DNA of 64,000 bases, from assembly GCF_036237315.1 (NCBI RefSeq), contig NZ_CP108356.1:2046001-2110000 (forward strand), given 5' to 3'. The notes beneath the pieces were generated by a model. That model ran no database searches. It was given only the letters and a program-made list of their open reading frames with translations, and was not told where the DNA came from. Position numbers and translations under genes: made by a program. Position 1 is the first letter of the stretch, and each line of letters opens with the position of its first letter. Shown here piece after piece: positions 25,161 through 34,008 of the stretch. The stretch comes from Streptomyces sp. NBC_01351. Lineage in GTDB: Bacteria > Actinomycetota > Actinomycetes > Streptomycetales > Streptomycetaceae.

Positions 25161-25176
25161 AATGGTCCAGACCTCT
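25161..25176. promoter_or_regulatory. DasR dre-like site
   Basis: AATGGTCCAGACCTCT differs from the commonly cited dre core TGGTCTAGACCA at two positions and keeps the GGTC-x2-GACC dyad. DasR is the GntR regulator of N-acetylglucosamine and chitin metabolism in Streptomyces. The site lies upstream of the HATPase gene and about 80 bp upstream of the divergent hydratase gene. Confidence 0.5.
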
Positions 25177-25208
25177 TGCCGCCCATGGTCCCTTGCGGTT
25201 CCGTCGGG

Positions 25209-25760
25209 GTGCCCTACAGGAAGGTATTTCGACTTCGTATCGTTGAATCCAGGATTTCCCGATACGGGCCCTACGTCACGACGCACCCTCAGCACCACGA
25301 GCACCCCCAGCACCACCACCCCCACCACCACGGAACGGACGGTCCTGCCTTGCCCGACGCCTCCGCCTGGCGGATCGCCCTGCCCCACACGGCGGCCGCC
25401 GTACCCATGGCCCGCGCCCTCGTCCGTACCGCGCTGGCCGAGATCGAAACGCCCGCCGACAGCGACACGGCGGAGCTGCTGACCGCGGAACTGGTCGCCA
25501 ACGCCGTGGAGCACACCCCCGGCGACGCCCCGATCGAGCTGGTCGTGGAGCTCCTGGCGAACGGCTGCCAGGTCGAGGTCCACGACGGGGATCCGCAGCC
25601 GCCCGGCGACCTGACGGCGTGCCGGGACGACGCCCACCCCGACCCCTGGCAGGAGCACGGCCGCGGCCTGCTGCTGATCCGCGCCCTCAGCTCCGCCTGC
25701 GGACACCGCCCCACCGCGCACGGCAAGGCGGTGTGGTTCACCCTGCCCGCGCGCGCATGA
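25209..25760 (+). CDS. ATP-binding protein, anti-sigma-factor/HATPase type, with a His-rich N-terminus
   Basis: The C-terminal 130 residues form a small GHKL ATPase domain like RsbW-type regulators: the N box LLTAELVANAVEHT, then VEVHDGD (G1) and EHGRGLLLIRALS (G2). Before it is a His/Pro/Gln-rich stretch (HPQHHEHPQHHHPHHHGTDG) that could bind metal. The start is uncertain. I use the GTG at 25209, but ATG 25185, TTG 25176 and an internal TTG near 25349 are in frame, and the last would omit the His run. A dre-like site precedes it. Partner sigma or anti-anti-sigma factors are not in the window. Confidence 0.75.
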   Translation: MPYRKVFRLRIVESRISRYGPYVTTHPQHHEHPQHHHPHHHGTDGPALPDASAWRIALPHTAAAVPMARALVRTALAEIETPADSDTAELLTAELVANAVEHTPGDAPIELVVELLANGCQVEVHDGDPQPPGDLTACRDDAHPDPWQEHGRGLLLIRALSSACGHRPTAHGKAVWFTLPARA

Positions 25761-25785
25761 CTCCGCGCGCGCTCCGCGCGTATGA

Positions 25786-26796
25786 CTATGCGACAGGTCG
25801 TGCCAGCGTCGCGACGAGCACGGCCTTGATGGTGTGCAGCCGGTTCTCCGCCTCGTCGAAGACGATGGAGTACTCCGACTCGAAGACCTCGTCCGCCACT
25901 TCGAGCGATTCCAGCCCGTGGCTCTCGTGGATCTCGCGGCCCACCTTGGTGCCGAGGTCGTGGAAGGCCGGCAGGCAGTGCATGAACTTCACGTCCGGGT
26001 TGCCGGTGGCCCGCAGCACGTCCATGGTGACGGCGTACGGGGACAGGGCCGCGATCCGCTCGTCCCAGACCTCCTTGGGCTCGCCCATCGACACCCAGAT
26101 GTCCGTCACGACGAAGTCGGCCTGCGCGACGCCCTCCGCGATCTCCTCGGTCAGCGTGATCCGCGCACCGCTCTCCGCCGCGAGCCTGCGCGCCGCGGCC
26201 ACCACCGGCTCGGCCGGCCAGTAGGCCCGGGGCGCGACGATGCGTACGTCCATGCCCAGCAGCGCGCCCGTCACCAGGTACGAGTTGCCCATGTTGAAGC
26301 GGGCGTCGCCGAGGTACGCGAAGGCGATCCGCTCCAGCGGCTTGGCGCTGTGCTCGGTCATGGTGAGGACGTCGGCCAGCATCTGGGTGGGGTGCCAGTC
26401 GTCGGTGAGGCCGTTGAAGACGGGTACGCCGGCGAAGGCGGCGAGCCCCTCCACGGTCTCCTGGCTGTCGCCGCGGTACTCGATCCCGTCGAACATCCGG
26501 CCGAGCACCCGGGCGGTGTCCTTGACCGACTCCTTGTGGCCCATCTGCGAGCCGGAGGGGTCGAGATAGGTGGTGTGCGCACCCTGGTCCGCGGCGGCGA
26601 CCTCGAAGGCGCAGCGGGTGCGCGTCGAGGTCTTCTCGAAGATCAGGGCGATGTTCCTGCCCTGGAGCTGGCGCTGCTCGATCCCGGCCTTCTTGGCCGC
26701 CTTCAGGTCGGCGGCGAGCTCGATCAGGCCGCGGAACTCGGCGGCGGTGAAGTCGAGCTCCTTGAGGAAACTGCGGCCTGTGAGGTCGGTGGCCAT
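25786..26796 (-). CDS. arcB: Ornithine carbamoyltransferase
   Basis: A 336-residue transcarbamylase. FEKTSTRTR binds carbamoyl phosphate, HPTQ is present, [13 protein letters not shown] is the ornithine-loop region, and [10 protein letters not shown] completes the active site. It is adjacent to arginine deiminase, so the catabolic direction (citrulline phosphorolysis) is likely, hence arcB rather than argF. Carbamate kinase is not in the window. The 99 bp upstream (26797-26895) include an AT-richer patch around 26838-26870 that might carry an operator, but no clean dyad was found. Confidence 0.93.
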   Translation of the reverse strand: MATDLTGRSFLKELDFTAAEFRGLIELAADLKAAKKAGIEQRQLQGRNIALIFEKTSTRTRCAFEVAAADQGAHTTYLDPSGSQMGHKESVKDTARVLGRMFDGIEYRGDSQETVEGLAAFAGVPVFNGLTDDWHPTQMLADVLTMTEHSAKPLERIAFAYLGDARFNMGNSYLVTGALLGMDVRIVAPRAYWPAEPVVAAARRLAAESGARITLTEEIAEGVAQADFVVTDIWVSMGEPKEVWDERIAALSPYAVTMDVLRATGNPDVKFMHCLPAFHDLGTKVGREIHESHGLESLEVADEVFESEYSIVFDEAENRLHTIKAVLVATLARPVA

Positions 26797-26895
26797 GGGG
26801 TCGCTCCAGCGTCACGGTGACAGGGGATGATGGAAGTCTATACGATCCTCTGCATTGATATACGGAACGGTGACCGCCCCGCGCACCGGCCCCGC

Positions 26896-28125
26896 TCAGG
26901 CCACGGCGTCGCGCTCGACCGGACAGCTCATGCAGCGCGGCCCGCCGCGGCCCCGGCCCAGCTCGCTGCCCGGGATCTCGATGACCTCGATGCCCTCCTT
27001 GCGCAGGTGGGTGTTGGTCGTCACGTTCCGTTCGTACGCGACCACCACCCCCGGCTCCACGGCCAGCACGTTGCACCCGTCGTCCCACTGCTCGCGCTCC
27101 GCCGAGTGCACGTCCTGCGTCGCGGTGAGCACCCGGATCGAGTCCAGGCCGAGCGCCGCCGAGATCGCCCGGTGCATGTGCTCCGGCGGATGGTCGGTCA
27201 CCTTCAGCTCGGAGGCCCCGTCGCCCGGCTCGATCGTGTAGGAGCGGAGCATGCCGAGCCCCGCGTACTGGGTGAAGGTGTCCCCGTCGACCATCGTCAT
27301 CACGGTGTCCAGGTGCATGAAGGCCCGCCGCTTCGGCATGTCGAGGGCCACGATGCTGCTCGCCGACCCGGCGGCGAACAGGCCCCGCGCCAGCATCTCC
27401 ACCGCCTGCGGGGTGGTCCGCTCGCTCATCCCGATCAGCACCGCGCCGTTGCCGATGACGAGCACGTCGCCGCCCTCGATGGTCGAGGGGTAGTCCACCT
27501 GCCCCTGCGACCAGTAGTGGAAGGCCCCGGAGGAGGTGAAGAGCGGGTGGTGCTTGTAGATCGCCTCGAAGTGGACGGTCTCGCGCTGCCGGGCCGGCCA
27601 GCGCATCGCGTTGATCGACACCCCGTCGTAGATCCAGGCGGAGGTGTCCCGGGTGAAGAGGTGGTTGGGCAGCGGCCCCAGCAGGAAGCCGTCCAGCTCC
27701 AGGGCGTGGAACCGCACCGACACCGGTTCGGCGTGCCGCTCCAGGTACTCGCGCTTGGTCATCCCGCCGACCAGCGCCTCCGCCAGCTCGGCCGAGGGCA
27801 GCCCGTCGAACACCGAACGCAGGTGGTCGGTGGCGAGCGGCCCGTACTCCTTCTCGTCGAAGACCCGGTCCAGTACGAGGTGTCTCGCCTCCGGGATGTC
27901 GAGCGCCTCGCAGAGCAGGTCGCCGAAGAGGTGGACCTCCACGCCCCGGTCGCGCAGCACGTCCGCGAAGCCGTCGTGCTCCTGGCGGGCCCGGCGCACC
28001 CACAGGACGTCGTCGAAGAGGAGCGCGTCCTTGTTGCTCGGTGTGAGCCGCTTCAGCTCCAGGTCGGGCCGGTGGAGGATGACGCGGCGGAGCCGCCCGG
28101 TCTCGGAGTCGACATGGAATCCCAT
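26896..28125 (-). CDS. arcA: Arginine deiminase
   Basis: A 409-residue guanidine-modifying enzyme that converts L-arginine to citrulline and ammonia. Family motifs are [24 protein letters not shown], the catalytic-His segment [13 protein letters not shown] and the nucleophile Cys398 in PRCMSCP near the C-terminus. I chose the ATG at 28125; a GTG nine bases further upstream is an alternative. With arcB downstream it forms the first two steps of the arginine deiminase pathway. Confidence 0.93.
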   Translation of the reverse strand: MGFHVDSETGRLRRVILHRPDLELKRLTPSNKDALLFDDVLWVRRARQEHDGFADVLRDRGVEVHLFGDLLCEALDIPEARHLVLDRVFDEKEYGPLATDHLRSVFDGLPSAELAEALVGGMTKREYLERHAEPVSVRFHALELDGFLLGPLPNHLFTRDTSAWIYDGVSINAMRWPARQRETVHFEAIYKHHPLFTSSGAFHYWSQGQVDYPSTIEGGDVLVIGNGAVLIGMSERTTPQAVEMLARGLFAAGSASSIVALDMPKRRAFMHLDTVMTMVDGDTFTQYAGLGMLRSYTIEPGDGASELKVTDHPPEHMHRAISAALGLDSIRVLTATQDVHSAEREQWDDGCNVLAVEPGVVVAYERNVTTNTHLRKEGIEVIEIPGSELGRGRGGPRCMSCPVERDAVA

Positions 28126-28171
28126 GCCGTACACGTTCCCAGACCGGGCGGCTTTTTGACCTGGCGTCGGC

Positions 28172-28684
28172 TCAGTGGAGCGGGGCGAGGCCGAGAATCG
28201 CCGTCGGCGTGCCGACGACCTTCGGCAGGACCACACCCGCCGCGGGGAGGGTGACGTCCGGCAGACCGTAGTTGGCGGCGTTCGGCATCGTCAGCGGGGA
28301 GCCGAGGACCGCACCGGGGGTACCGGCGAGCATCGTCGTGGCGGGCGAGGTCAGGGAGCCCTCGCCGTCCGTCGCCGGCTCGCCCAGCAGGTTCGGCAGC
28401 GGCGAGGAGACGAGCGTGTTGCCGAGCTCGGTGCTCACCGGGACCGTCGGGAGCAGCGGGGTCGGGAGCATGTCCCCCTTGTGGAAGCGGGGCGCCTCGG
28501 GCGCTCCGACGACCGGCACCGGCACGCCGGTGGCCACGCGCGGGGTGTCCACGCCCAGCGTGGTCTTCACTGCGTCGAGGGGGACACCGACCGGCACCGC
28601 GTCGGCCACGGCCGGGGTGGCCGCGCCGGCCGCGGCCATACAGGTCATGAGCGCCGCAATGCTTCCGCGCGCGGTCATCTTCAT
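28172..28684 (-). CDS. Secreted Pro/Val-rich protein of unknown function
   Basis: A 170-residue protein with a signal peptide (basic MKMTARGS, hydrophobic core, AVADA cleavage region near residue 28). The mature part is low in charge and rich in Val, Pro, Leu, Gly and Thr, with repeated short LPxVxxPxAxLGxPL-like phrases. There are no cysteines, sortase motif or membrane anchor. Secreted proteins of this composition are common in Streptomyces and mostly uncharacterised. It is transcribed toward arcA and has its own upstream gap. Confidence 0.75.
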   Translation of the reverse strand: MKMTARGSIAALMTCMAAAGAATPAVADAVPVGVPLDAVKTTLGVDTPRVATGVPVPVVGAPEAPRFHKGDMLPTPLLPTVPVSTELGNTLVSSPLPNLLGEPATDGEGSLTSPATTMLAGTPGAVLGSPLTMPNAANYGLPDVTLPAAGVVLPKVVGTPTAILGLAPLH

Positions 28685-28794
28685 AGGTGACGTTCCGTCC
28701 TTCCAGGGGTCGCGGACATTCCGCTGCCCTGGATGAACGATCCCGCCTGGTCGTTTCCCGGCGTTCTCGACGAAAGTTCCCCCATACGACCTAA

Positions 28795-28841
28795 AGAGCG
28801 GCCGCCCGGGGTCGGCGGCTTGACGCCCCGGGCGGCTCTCT
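28795..28841. terminator. Terminator hairpin downstream of pnkp
   Basis: AGAGCGGCCGCCCGGGG pairs with CCCCGGGCGGCTCTCT across a 14-nt loop. It lies 19 bp beyond the 3' end of pnkp and upstream of the secreted-protein gene, so it probably ends the Hen1-Pnkp transcript. Confidence 0.65.
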
Positions 28842-28859
28842 TCGTACGCGGGTGGACCC

Positions 28860-31496
28860 TCAGAGCCGGGGGTCGACCGGCTCCGACTCCAGGGCGAGCA
28901 CCGCGAAGACCGCCTCGTGGACCCGCCACAGCGGCTCCTCCGCGGCCAGCCGGTCCAGCGCCTCCAGTCCGAGCGCGTACTCGCGCAGGGCGAGGGAGCG
29001 CTTGTGCCCGAGGAAGCGCTGGCGCAGCCGCTCCAGGTGGTCCGGACGCGTGTACTCCGGGCCGTAGATGATCCGCAGGTACTCGCGCCCGCGCACCTTG
29101 ACCCCGGGCTGGACCAGCCGGCCCTTGCCGTCCCGGGCGTACGCCTGGAGCGGCTTGACGACCATGCCCTCGCCGCCGGCGGCCGTCAGTTCCAGCCACC
29201 AGTCGGTCCCGGCCCGTACGGAGTCCTCGTCGGCGGGGTCCACGAGGATCCGGCCGGTGCGGCGCAGCAGCCCGGTGCCCGCCGCCTCGTCGGCCGCGAC
29301 CAGTCGGTCCAGCCAGAACAGCTGCTCGTCGTGGGGTACGGCGGCCAGCGACCGCCCGGCCGCCGCCAGCAGCTGGAACGGCGCGAACCGTACGCCGTCC
29401 AGCCCGTCGGTGGTCCAGCAGTAGCGCCGGTACGCCTCGGTGAACGCGGCCGCGTCGGTGGCCCGGCCCTTCTGGCGTTCCAGCAGCTCGCCTGTGTCGA
29501 TGCCCCGGGCTGCGGCCGCCTCCAGGGCGGCGATGGCATCCGGGAAGACGGCGCCGGAGGCCGCGCCCACTGCGGCGTACTGGTTGCGCAGCAGGCCGGT
29601 GGACTTCAGCGACCAGGGCAGCAGTTCCCCGTCGATCAGCAGCCAGTCCGTGCCGAGCTCCTCCCACAGCCCGGCGTCGGTGACCGCCGAGCGGAGCCGG
29701 GTCAGGACCTCCTCGGTGACCTCGGGGTCCTTGAAGAAGGGCCGCCCGGTGCGGGTGTAGACGGAGCCGGTGGGCCCGTCGACGCCGAACCGCTCGCGGG
29801 CCGCGTCGGCGTCCTTGCAGACCAGGACGGTGGCGCGGGAGCCCATGTGCTTCTCCTCGCACACGACCTGGGCGATGCCGTCCTTGCGGTACTGGGCGAA
29901 GGCCTCGGCCGGGTGCTCCAGGTAGCCCTCATCAGCGGCTCCGCCGCGGGCGTCCTCGGTGGAGGTGGCGGTCGGCGCCATGGTCGGCGGCAGGTAAGGA
30001 ACCAGCCGCGGGTCCACCGCGAAGCGGCTCATGACCTCCAGGGCGGCGGCCGCGTTCTCCTCGCGGACGTTGACGTTGCCCAGGTGCCGGGTCTCGACGA
30101 TCCGGCGCCCGTGCACGTCGGCCAGGTCGAGCGGGCGTCCATCGTGACCGCCCGGCGCCTCGGCGGCGAGCGGGCGCGTGGGCTCGTACCAGACCTTCTC
30201 GGCCGGTACGTCGACCAGTTCACGCTCGGGCCAGCGCAGGGCGGTCATCTTCCCGCCGAAGACGGCTCCGGTGTCCAGGCAGATGGTGTTGTTGATCCAC
30301 GCGGTGTTCGGCACCGGGGTGTGGCCGTAGACCACGACGGCCTTGCCGCGGTAGTCCTCGGCCCACGGGTAGCGCACGGGCAGGCCGAACTCGTCCGTCT
30401 CGCCGGTGGTGTCCCCGTACAGGGCGTGCGAGCGGACCCGGCCGGAGGTGCGGCCGTGGTACTTCTCGGGCAGGCCGGCGTGGCAGACCACCAGCTTGCC
30501 GCCGTCGAGCACGTAGTGGCTGACGAGCCCGCGGATGAACTCCCGTACCTCCCGGACGAACTCCTCCGGCTCGCCTTCCAGCTGCTCGATGGTCTCGGCG
30601 AGGCCGTGGGTCCGCTGGACCTTGGAGCCCTTGAGGTAACGGCCGAGCTTGTTCTCGTGGTTCCCGGGCACGCACAGGGCGTTGCCGGACTTCACCATGC
30701 CCATGACGCGGCGCAGGACGCCCGGGCTGTCGGGGCCGCGGTCGACGAGGTCGCCGACGAAGACGGCGGTGCGGCCGTCGGGGTGGACGCCGTCCTCGTA
30801 GCCGAGCTTGGCGAGCAGGGCCTCCAGTTCGGAGGAGCAGCCGTGGATGTCACCGACGATGTCGAAGGGGCCGGTGAGGTGGGTGAGGTCGTTGAAGCGC
30901 TTCTCCAGGACCACCTCGGCGCGCTCTGCCTCCTCGACGGAGCGCAGCACGTGCACCTTGCGGAAGCCCTCGCGCTCCAGCCCGCGCAGGGAACGCCGCA
31001 GGTCGCGGCGGTGGCGCTGGATGACGGCACGCGGCAGTTTGGCCCGGTCGGGGCGGGCCGCGTTGCGCTCGGCGCAGACCTCTTCGGGCATGTCGAGCAC
31101 GATGGCGATGGGCAGGACGTCGTGCTCGCGGGCGAGCTGGATCAGGCCCCGGCGGGCGTCGGCCTGGACGCTGGTCGCGTCGACGACGGTGAGCCGGCCC
31201 GCGGCCAGTCTCTTGCCGGCGATGAAGTGCAGCACTTCGAAGGCGTCCCGGCTGACGCTCTGGTCGTTCTCGTCGTCGGAGACGAGGCCTCGGCAGTAGT
31301 CGGAGGAGAGGACCTCGGTCGCCTTGAAGTGCTTGCGGGCGAACGTGGACTTGCCGGATCCGGTGGCCCCGATCAGGACGACGAGGGACAGGTCGGTGAC
31401 GGGAAGTACACGGTGCTTCTCGGTCTCGGTCGTGATCTCGGTCGTGATCTCGGCCGTGATCTCGGTCTCGGTCTCGGTCTTGGTCTCGCTGGTCAT
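28860..31496 (-). CDS. pnkp: Polynucleotide kinase-phosphatase-ligase (bacterial Pnkp)
   Basis: An 878-residue three-domain RNA repair enzyme. The kinase P-loop is GATGSGKST (residues 43-51). The central metallophosphoesterase has DIHGC, GDLVDRGPDS and GNHENKL. The C-terminal nucleotidyltransferase has the adenylated lysine in CEEKHMGSRA, plus DGELLPW and EGMVVKP. Together with Hen1 it heals and seals tRNAs cut by ribotoxins. The first 26 residues are an unusual Thr/Glu/Ile repeat encoded by a GATCTCGGTC-type DNA repeat. Its ATG overlaps the hen1 stop (ATGA). The frame stays open upstream inside hen1, but that part is antisense shadow. Confidence 0.95.
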   Translation of the reverse strand: MTSETKTETETEITAEITTEITTETEKHRVLPVTDLSLVVLIGATGSGKSTFARKHFKATEVLSSDYCRGLVSDDENDQSVSRDAFEVLHFIAGKRLAAGRLTVVDATSVQADARRGLIQLAREHDVLPIAIVLDMPEEVCAERNAARPDRAKLPRAVIQRHRRDLRRSLRGLEREGFRKVHVLRSVEEAERAEVVLEKRFNDLTHLTGPFDIVGDIHGCSSELEALLAKLGYEDGVHPDGRTAVFVGDLVDRGPDSPGVLRRVMGMVKSGNALCVPGNHENKLGRYLKGSKVQRTHGLAETIEQLEGEPEEFVREVREFIRGLVSHYVLDGGKLVVCHAGLPEKYHGRTSGRVRSHALYGDTTGETDEFGLPVRYPWAEDYRGKAVVVYGHTPVPNTAWINNTICLDTGAVFGGKMTALRWPERELVDVPAEKVWYEPTRPLAAEAPGGHDGRPLDLADVHGRRIVETRHLGNVNVREENAAAALEVMSRFAVDPRLVPYLPPTMAPTATSTEDARGGAADEGYLEHPAEAFAQYRKDGIAQVVCEEKHMGSRATVLVCKDADAARERFGVDGPTGSVYTRTGRPFFKDPEVTEEVLTRLRSAVTDAGLWEELGTDWLLIDGELLPWSLKSTGLLRNQYAAVGAASGAVFPDAIAALEAAAARGIDTGELLERQKGRATDAAAFTEAYRRYCWTTDGLDGVRFAPFQLLAAAGRSLAAVPHDEQLFWLDRLVAADEAAGTGLLRRTGRILVDPADEDSVRAGTDWWLELTAAGGEGMVVKPLQAYARDGKGRLVQPGVKVRGREYLRIIYGPEYTRPDHLERLRQRFLGHKRSLALREYALGLEALDRLAAEEPLWRVHEAVFAVLALESEPVDPRL

Positions 31497-32971
31497 GCTG
31501 CCTCGCCCTCCTTCGGGGTGTCGGTGGTGCTCTCGGTCTGGATGAAGACGGCCATCTGGGTCGGCGGCCCCACCTCGGGGTCGTCGTCTCCCACGGCGAC
31601 GAACTCGACGGCGTAGCCGTGCCGGTTCGCGACGCCGTCGGCCCAGGCGCGGAACTCCTCGCGGGTCCACTCGAAGCGGTGGTCGCCGTGGCGGACGTGC
31701 CCGGCGGGCAGGGTCTCCCAGCGGACGTTGTACTCGACGTTCGGGGTGGTGACGAGGACCGTACGGGGGCGGGCCGAACCGAACACCGCGTACTCCAGGG
31801 CGGGCAGCCGCTCCACGTCCAGGTGCTCGATGACCTCGCTGAGCACGGCCGCGTCGTAGCCGGCCAGCCGCTTGTCGGTGTAGGCGAGCGAACCCTGCAG
31901 GAGCGTGACGCGGGAGCTCTGCCGCTCTCCCATCCGCTCCAGGCGCAGCCGCTTGGCCGCCAGGTTCAGGGCCCGCATGGACACGTCCATGCCGACGATC
32001 TCGGTGAAGGACACCTCCTTGAGGAGGGCCTGCACCAACTGTCCCTGCCCGCAGCCGAGGTCGAGCACGCGTGCGGCGCCGGCGGCGCGCAGGGCGGCGA
32101 GGATGGCCTCGCGCCGCTGCACCGCGAGCGGCACGGGCCGCTCCTCGGTATCGCGGTCCTCGTCCACGGCGTTGTCCAGCTCCTCGACCTCGCTGCCGTC
32201 GGCCTCGGCGAGGCGGACCAGCTCCAGACGCTCCAGGGCGTCCTGGGTCAGCCGCTTGTGGCGGGCCAGGTAACGGGAGCTGATCAGCCCGTTCTCGGGG
32301 TGGGAGGCGAGCCAGCCGTCTCCGGCGCGCAGCAGCTTGTCGACCTCGTCGGGGGCGACCCAGTAGTGCTTGGCGTCGTCGAGGACGGGCAGCAGCACGT
32401 ACAACTGTCGCAGTGCGTCGGCGAGCCGCAGCTCGCCCTCCAGCACCAGGCGCACGTACCGGGAGTCCCCCCACTCGGGGAACCGCTCGTCGAGCGGTAC
32501 GGGCTCCACGTCCACGAGCGCCCAGCCCAGCGGGTCGAACAGCCGGTGTACGAGCTCCACCCCGCCGCGTGCGGGCAGCGCGGGAATCTCGACGCGCAGC
32601 GGACGCGCCTCCTCGGGCAGCTCCGGCCGTGCGACGCACTGACCCTTCAGCGCGCTGCGGAACACCCCGCTGAGCGCGACGGCGAGCAGGGAGGAAGCGG
32701 CATACGGCCGGTCGTTGACGTACTGGGCGAGCGCGGCATCGGGAGCCCCGCCCCGGCCCTTGCCCTGACCACGCCGCACGAGTGCGACGGGATCCACCTC
32801 CAGCATCAGGGCCGCCGTGCACCGCTCGGCCGAGGCCTCGGGGTAGAACACGTGGGCGGTGCCGTGGGAGGTGGAGAACGCCTGCGTCTTGTCGGGATGC
32901 TTGTGCAGCAGAAAGCCCAGGTCGGTCGCGGGTCGTTCAGGGGAGCCGGTGGTGGAGATCGTCAGGAACAC
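31493..32971 (-). CDS. hen1: 3' terminal RNA ribose 2'-O-methyltransferase Hen1
   Basis: A 492-residue protein. The N-terminal half (to about 250) is the bacterial Hen1 N domain that contacts the Pnkp ligase. The C-terminal methyltransferase has the SAM motif VLDLGCGQGQL and the metal-binding set EVIEHLD and RHGDHRFEWTREEF. It methylates the 2'-OH at the break so that the repaired RNA resists repeat cleavage. The chosen start is the GTG at 32971; the Shine-Dalgarno is weak. It is translationally coupled to pnkp by a 4-bp overlap. Confidence 0.95.
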   Translation of the reverse strand: MFLTISTTGSPERPATDLGFLLHKHPDKTQAFSTSHGTAHVFYPEASAERCTAALMLEVDPVALVRRGQGKGRGGAPDAALAQYVNDRPYAASSLLAVALSGVFRSALKGQCVARPELPEEARPLRVEIPALPARGGVELVHRLFDPLGWALVDVEPVPLDERFPEWGDSRYVRLVLEGELRLADALRQLYVLLPVLDDAKHYWVAPDEVDKLLRAGDGWLASHPENGLISSRYLARHKRLTQDALERLELVRLAEADGSEVEELDNAVDEDRDTEERPVPLAVQRREAILAALRAAGAARVLDLGCGQGQLVQALLKEVSFTEIVGMDVSMRALNLAAKRLRLERMGERQSSRVTLLQGSLAYTDKRLAGYDAAVLSEVIEHLDVERLPALEYAVFGSARPRTVLVTTPNVEYNVRWETLPAGHVRHGDHRFEWTREEFRAWADGVANRHGYAVEFVAVGDDDPEVGPPTQMAVFIQTESTTDTPKEGEAA

Positions 32972-33093
32972 ACGACCGAGTATGGGTCGGGGCGGCCTTC
33001 CGGACCACCGCGTTTTCGCCGGTGCGGCGACGGACCGGCGGCCGGCGCCCGATGGGCGACAAAGGTGAACCTTCACGTTTTCCATACAAGAGC

Positions 33094-33146
33094 TGTCACA
33101 CTTTGACACTCTGCTCTGGTTTGGACACCGAACACCGATGGTGTTC
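33094..33146. promoter_or_regulatory. Two palindromes in the divergent hen1/PASTA-Excalibur promoter
   Basis: TGTCACACTTTGACA (33094-33108) has 5-bp arms, and GAACACCGATGGTGTTC (33130-33146) has perfect 7-bp arms. The second ends 20 bp before the GTG at 33166. Both lie in the 194-bp divergent region 32972-33165. They are candidate operators for an unidentified regulator. Confidence 0.45.
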
Positions 33147-33165
33147 CCGTGCATCCTGGAGCTCC

Positions 33166-33936
33166 GTGTACCCTCCGCCTCACGCCCACACGCCCTGGCA
33201 GCCGATACGCCCCTGGTGGCAGCACCCGGCGTTGATCATCACCTCTCTCATCCTTCTCCCCCCGGCGGGGATCGCACTGGCCTGGATGAGCCGCTGGGAC
33301 CAGAAGAAGAAGATCATCGCGACGGTCCTGTCGGGCCTCTGGTTCCTCGTGATCTTCCTGTCCCCGGATTCGTCGAAGAAGACGGGCGACGACGCCAAGT
33401 CCCCGACCGCCGCCACGGCGACGGCCACGCCCCAGTCCTCGGCTCCGGCGGCCGCGGCTCCGCCGCCGGCCCCCGCCGCCGTGATGCCCTCGGTCGTCGG
33501 CACTCCCTTCGCCGGGGCCGAGAAGGCCGTGGAGGCCCTGCTCGACACCGAGTTGACCGCCCTGAGCGCCTACGAGGACGTGACGCTGCCGGCCGACCAC
33601 ACGAAGTCGGTCGTGTGCTTCCAGGAGCCCGCGGCGGGCGCTCCGCTCGCGTCGAAGTCCGTCCCGGCGAGCGTCCACCTCGTCGCGGCCGGTACGAAGT
33701 GCCCGGCCGAGAAGGGCACGAACCTGCGCCCGAAGTCCACGCCCAAGCCCACCCCCACGCCCACCCCCAAGCCGACGGTGGACGAGGACGACTCGGGCAG
33801 CGGCGGCGGAGGCAGCGTCTCCTACCGCAATTGCAGTGCGGTGAAGGCCGCTGGCAAAGCCCCCATCCGCCGCGGCGACCCGGGCTATGGCCAGCACCTC
33901 GACCGCGACGGCGACGGCATCGCCTGCGAACGCTAG
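33166..33936 (+). CDS. Membrane protein with PASTA-like and Excalibur calcium-binding domains
   Basis: A 256-residue protein. Two membrane segments lie at about residues 20-40 and 50-66. An Ala/Pro linker follows, then a PASTA-like domain (PSVVGTPFAGAEKAVEALL to VPASVHLVAAG), a (TP)n(KP) spacer, and a C-terminal Excalibur domain (YRNCSAVKAAGKAP...DRDGDGIACE) whose Asp residues form an EF-hand-like calcium loop. The extracellular part could sense cell-wall fragments or calcium. GGAG stands five bases before the GTG. The short gap after it (33937-34008) has no clear terminator. Confidence 0.85.
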   Translation: MYPPPHAHTPWQPIRPWWQHPALIITSLILLPPAGIALAWMSRWDQKKKIIATVLSGLWFLVIFLSPDSSKKTGDDAKSPTAATATATPQSSAPAAAAPPPAPAAVMPSVVGTPFAGAEKAVEALLDTELTALSAYEDVTLPADHTKSVVCFQEPAAGAPLASKSVPASVHLVAAGTKCPAEKGTNLRPKSTPKPTPTPTPKPTVDEDDSGSGGGGSVSYRNCSAVKAAGKAPIRRGDPGYGQHLDRDGDGIACER

Positions 33937-34008
33937 CGGGGTCAGCGGGGCCAGGCGGGGACCCGGGCATGGCGCCGATGGCCGGGTTGCAGTCTCCGAC
34001 TGGAGTCG

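Noticed and set aside
26797..26895. ArgR box upstream of arcB
   Set aside because: The region is AT-richer, but no dyad matching an ARG box could be aligned.
31497..32822. N-terminal extension of pnkp by about 440 codons
   Set aside because: It is antiparallel-frame sequence inside hen1 on the same strand, Arg/Ala/Gly-rich without domains; the ATGA overlap start at 31496 gives a normal Pnkp.
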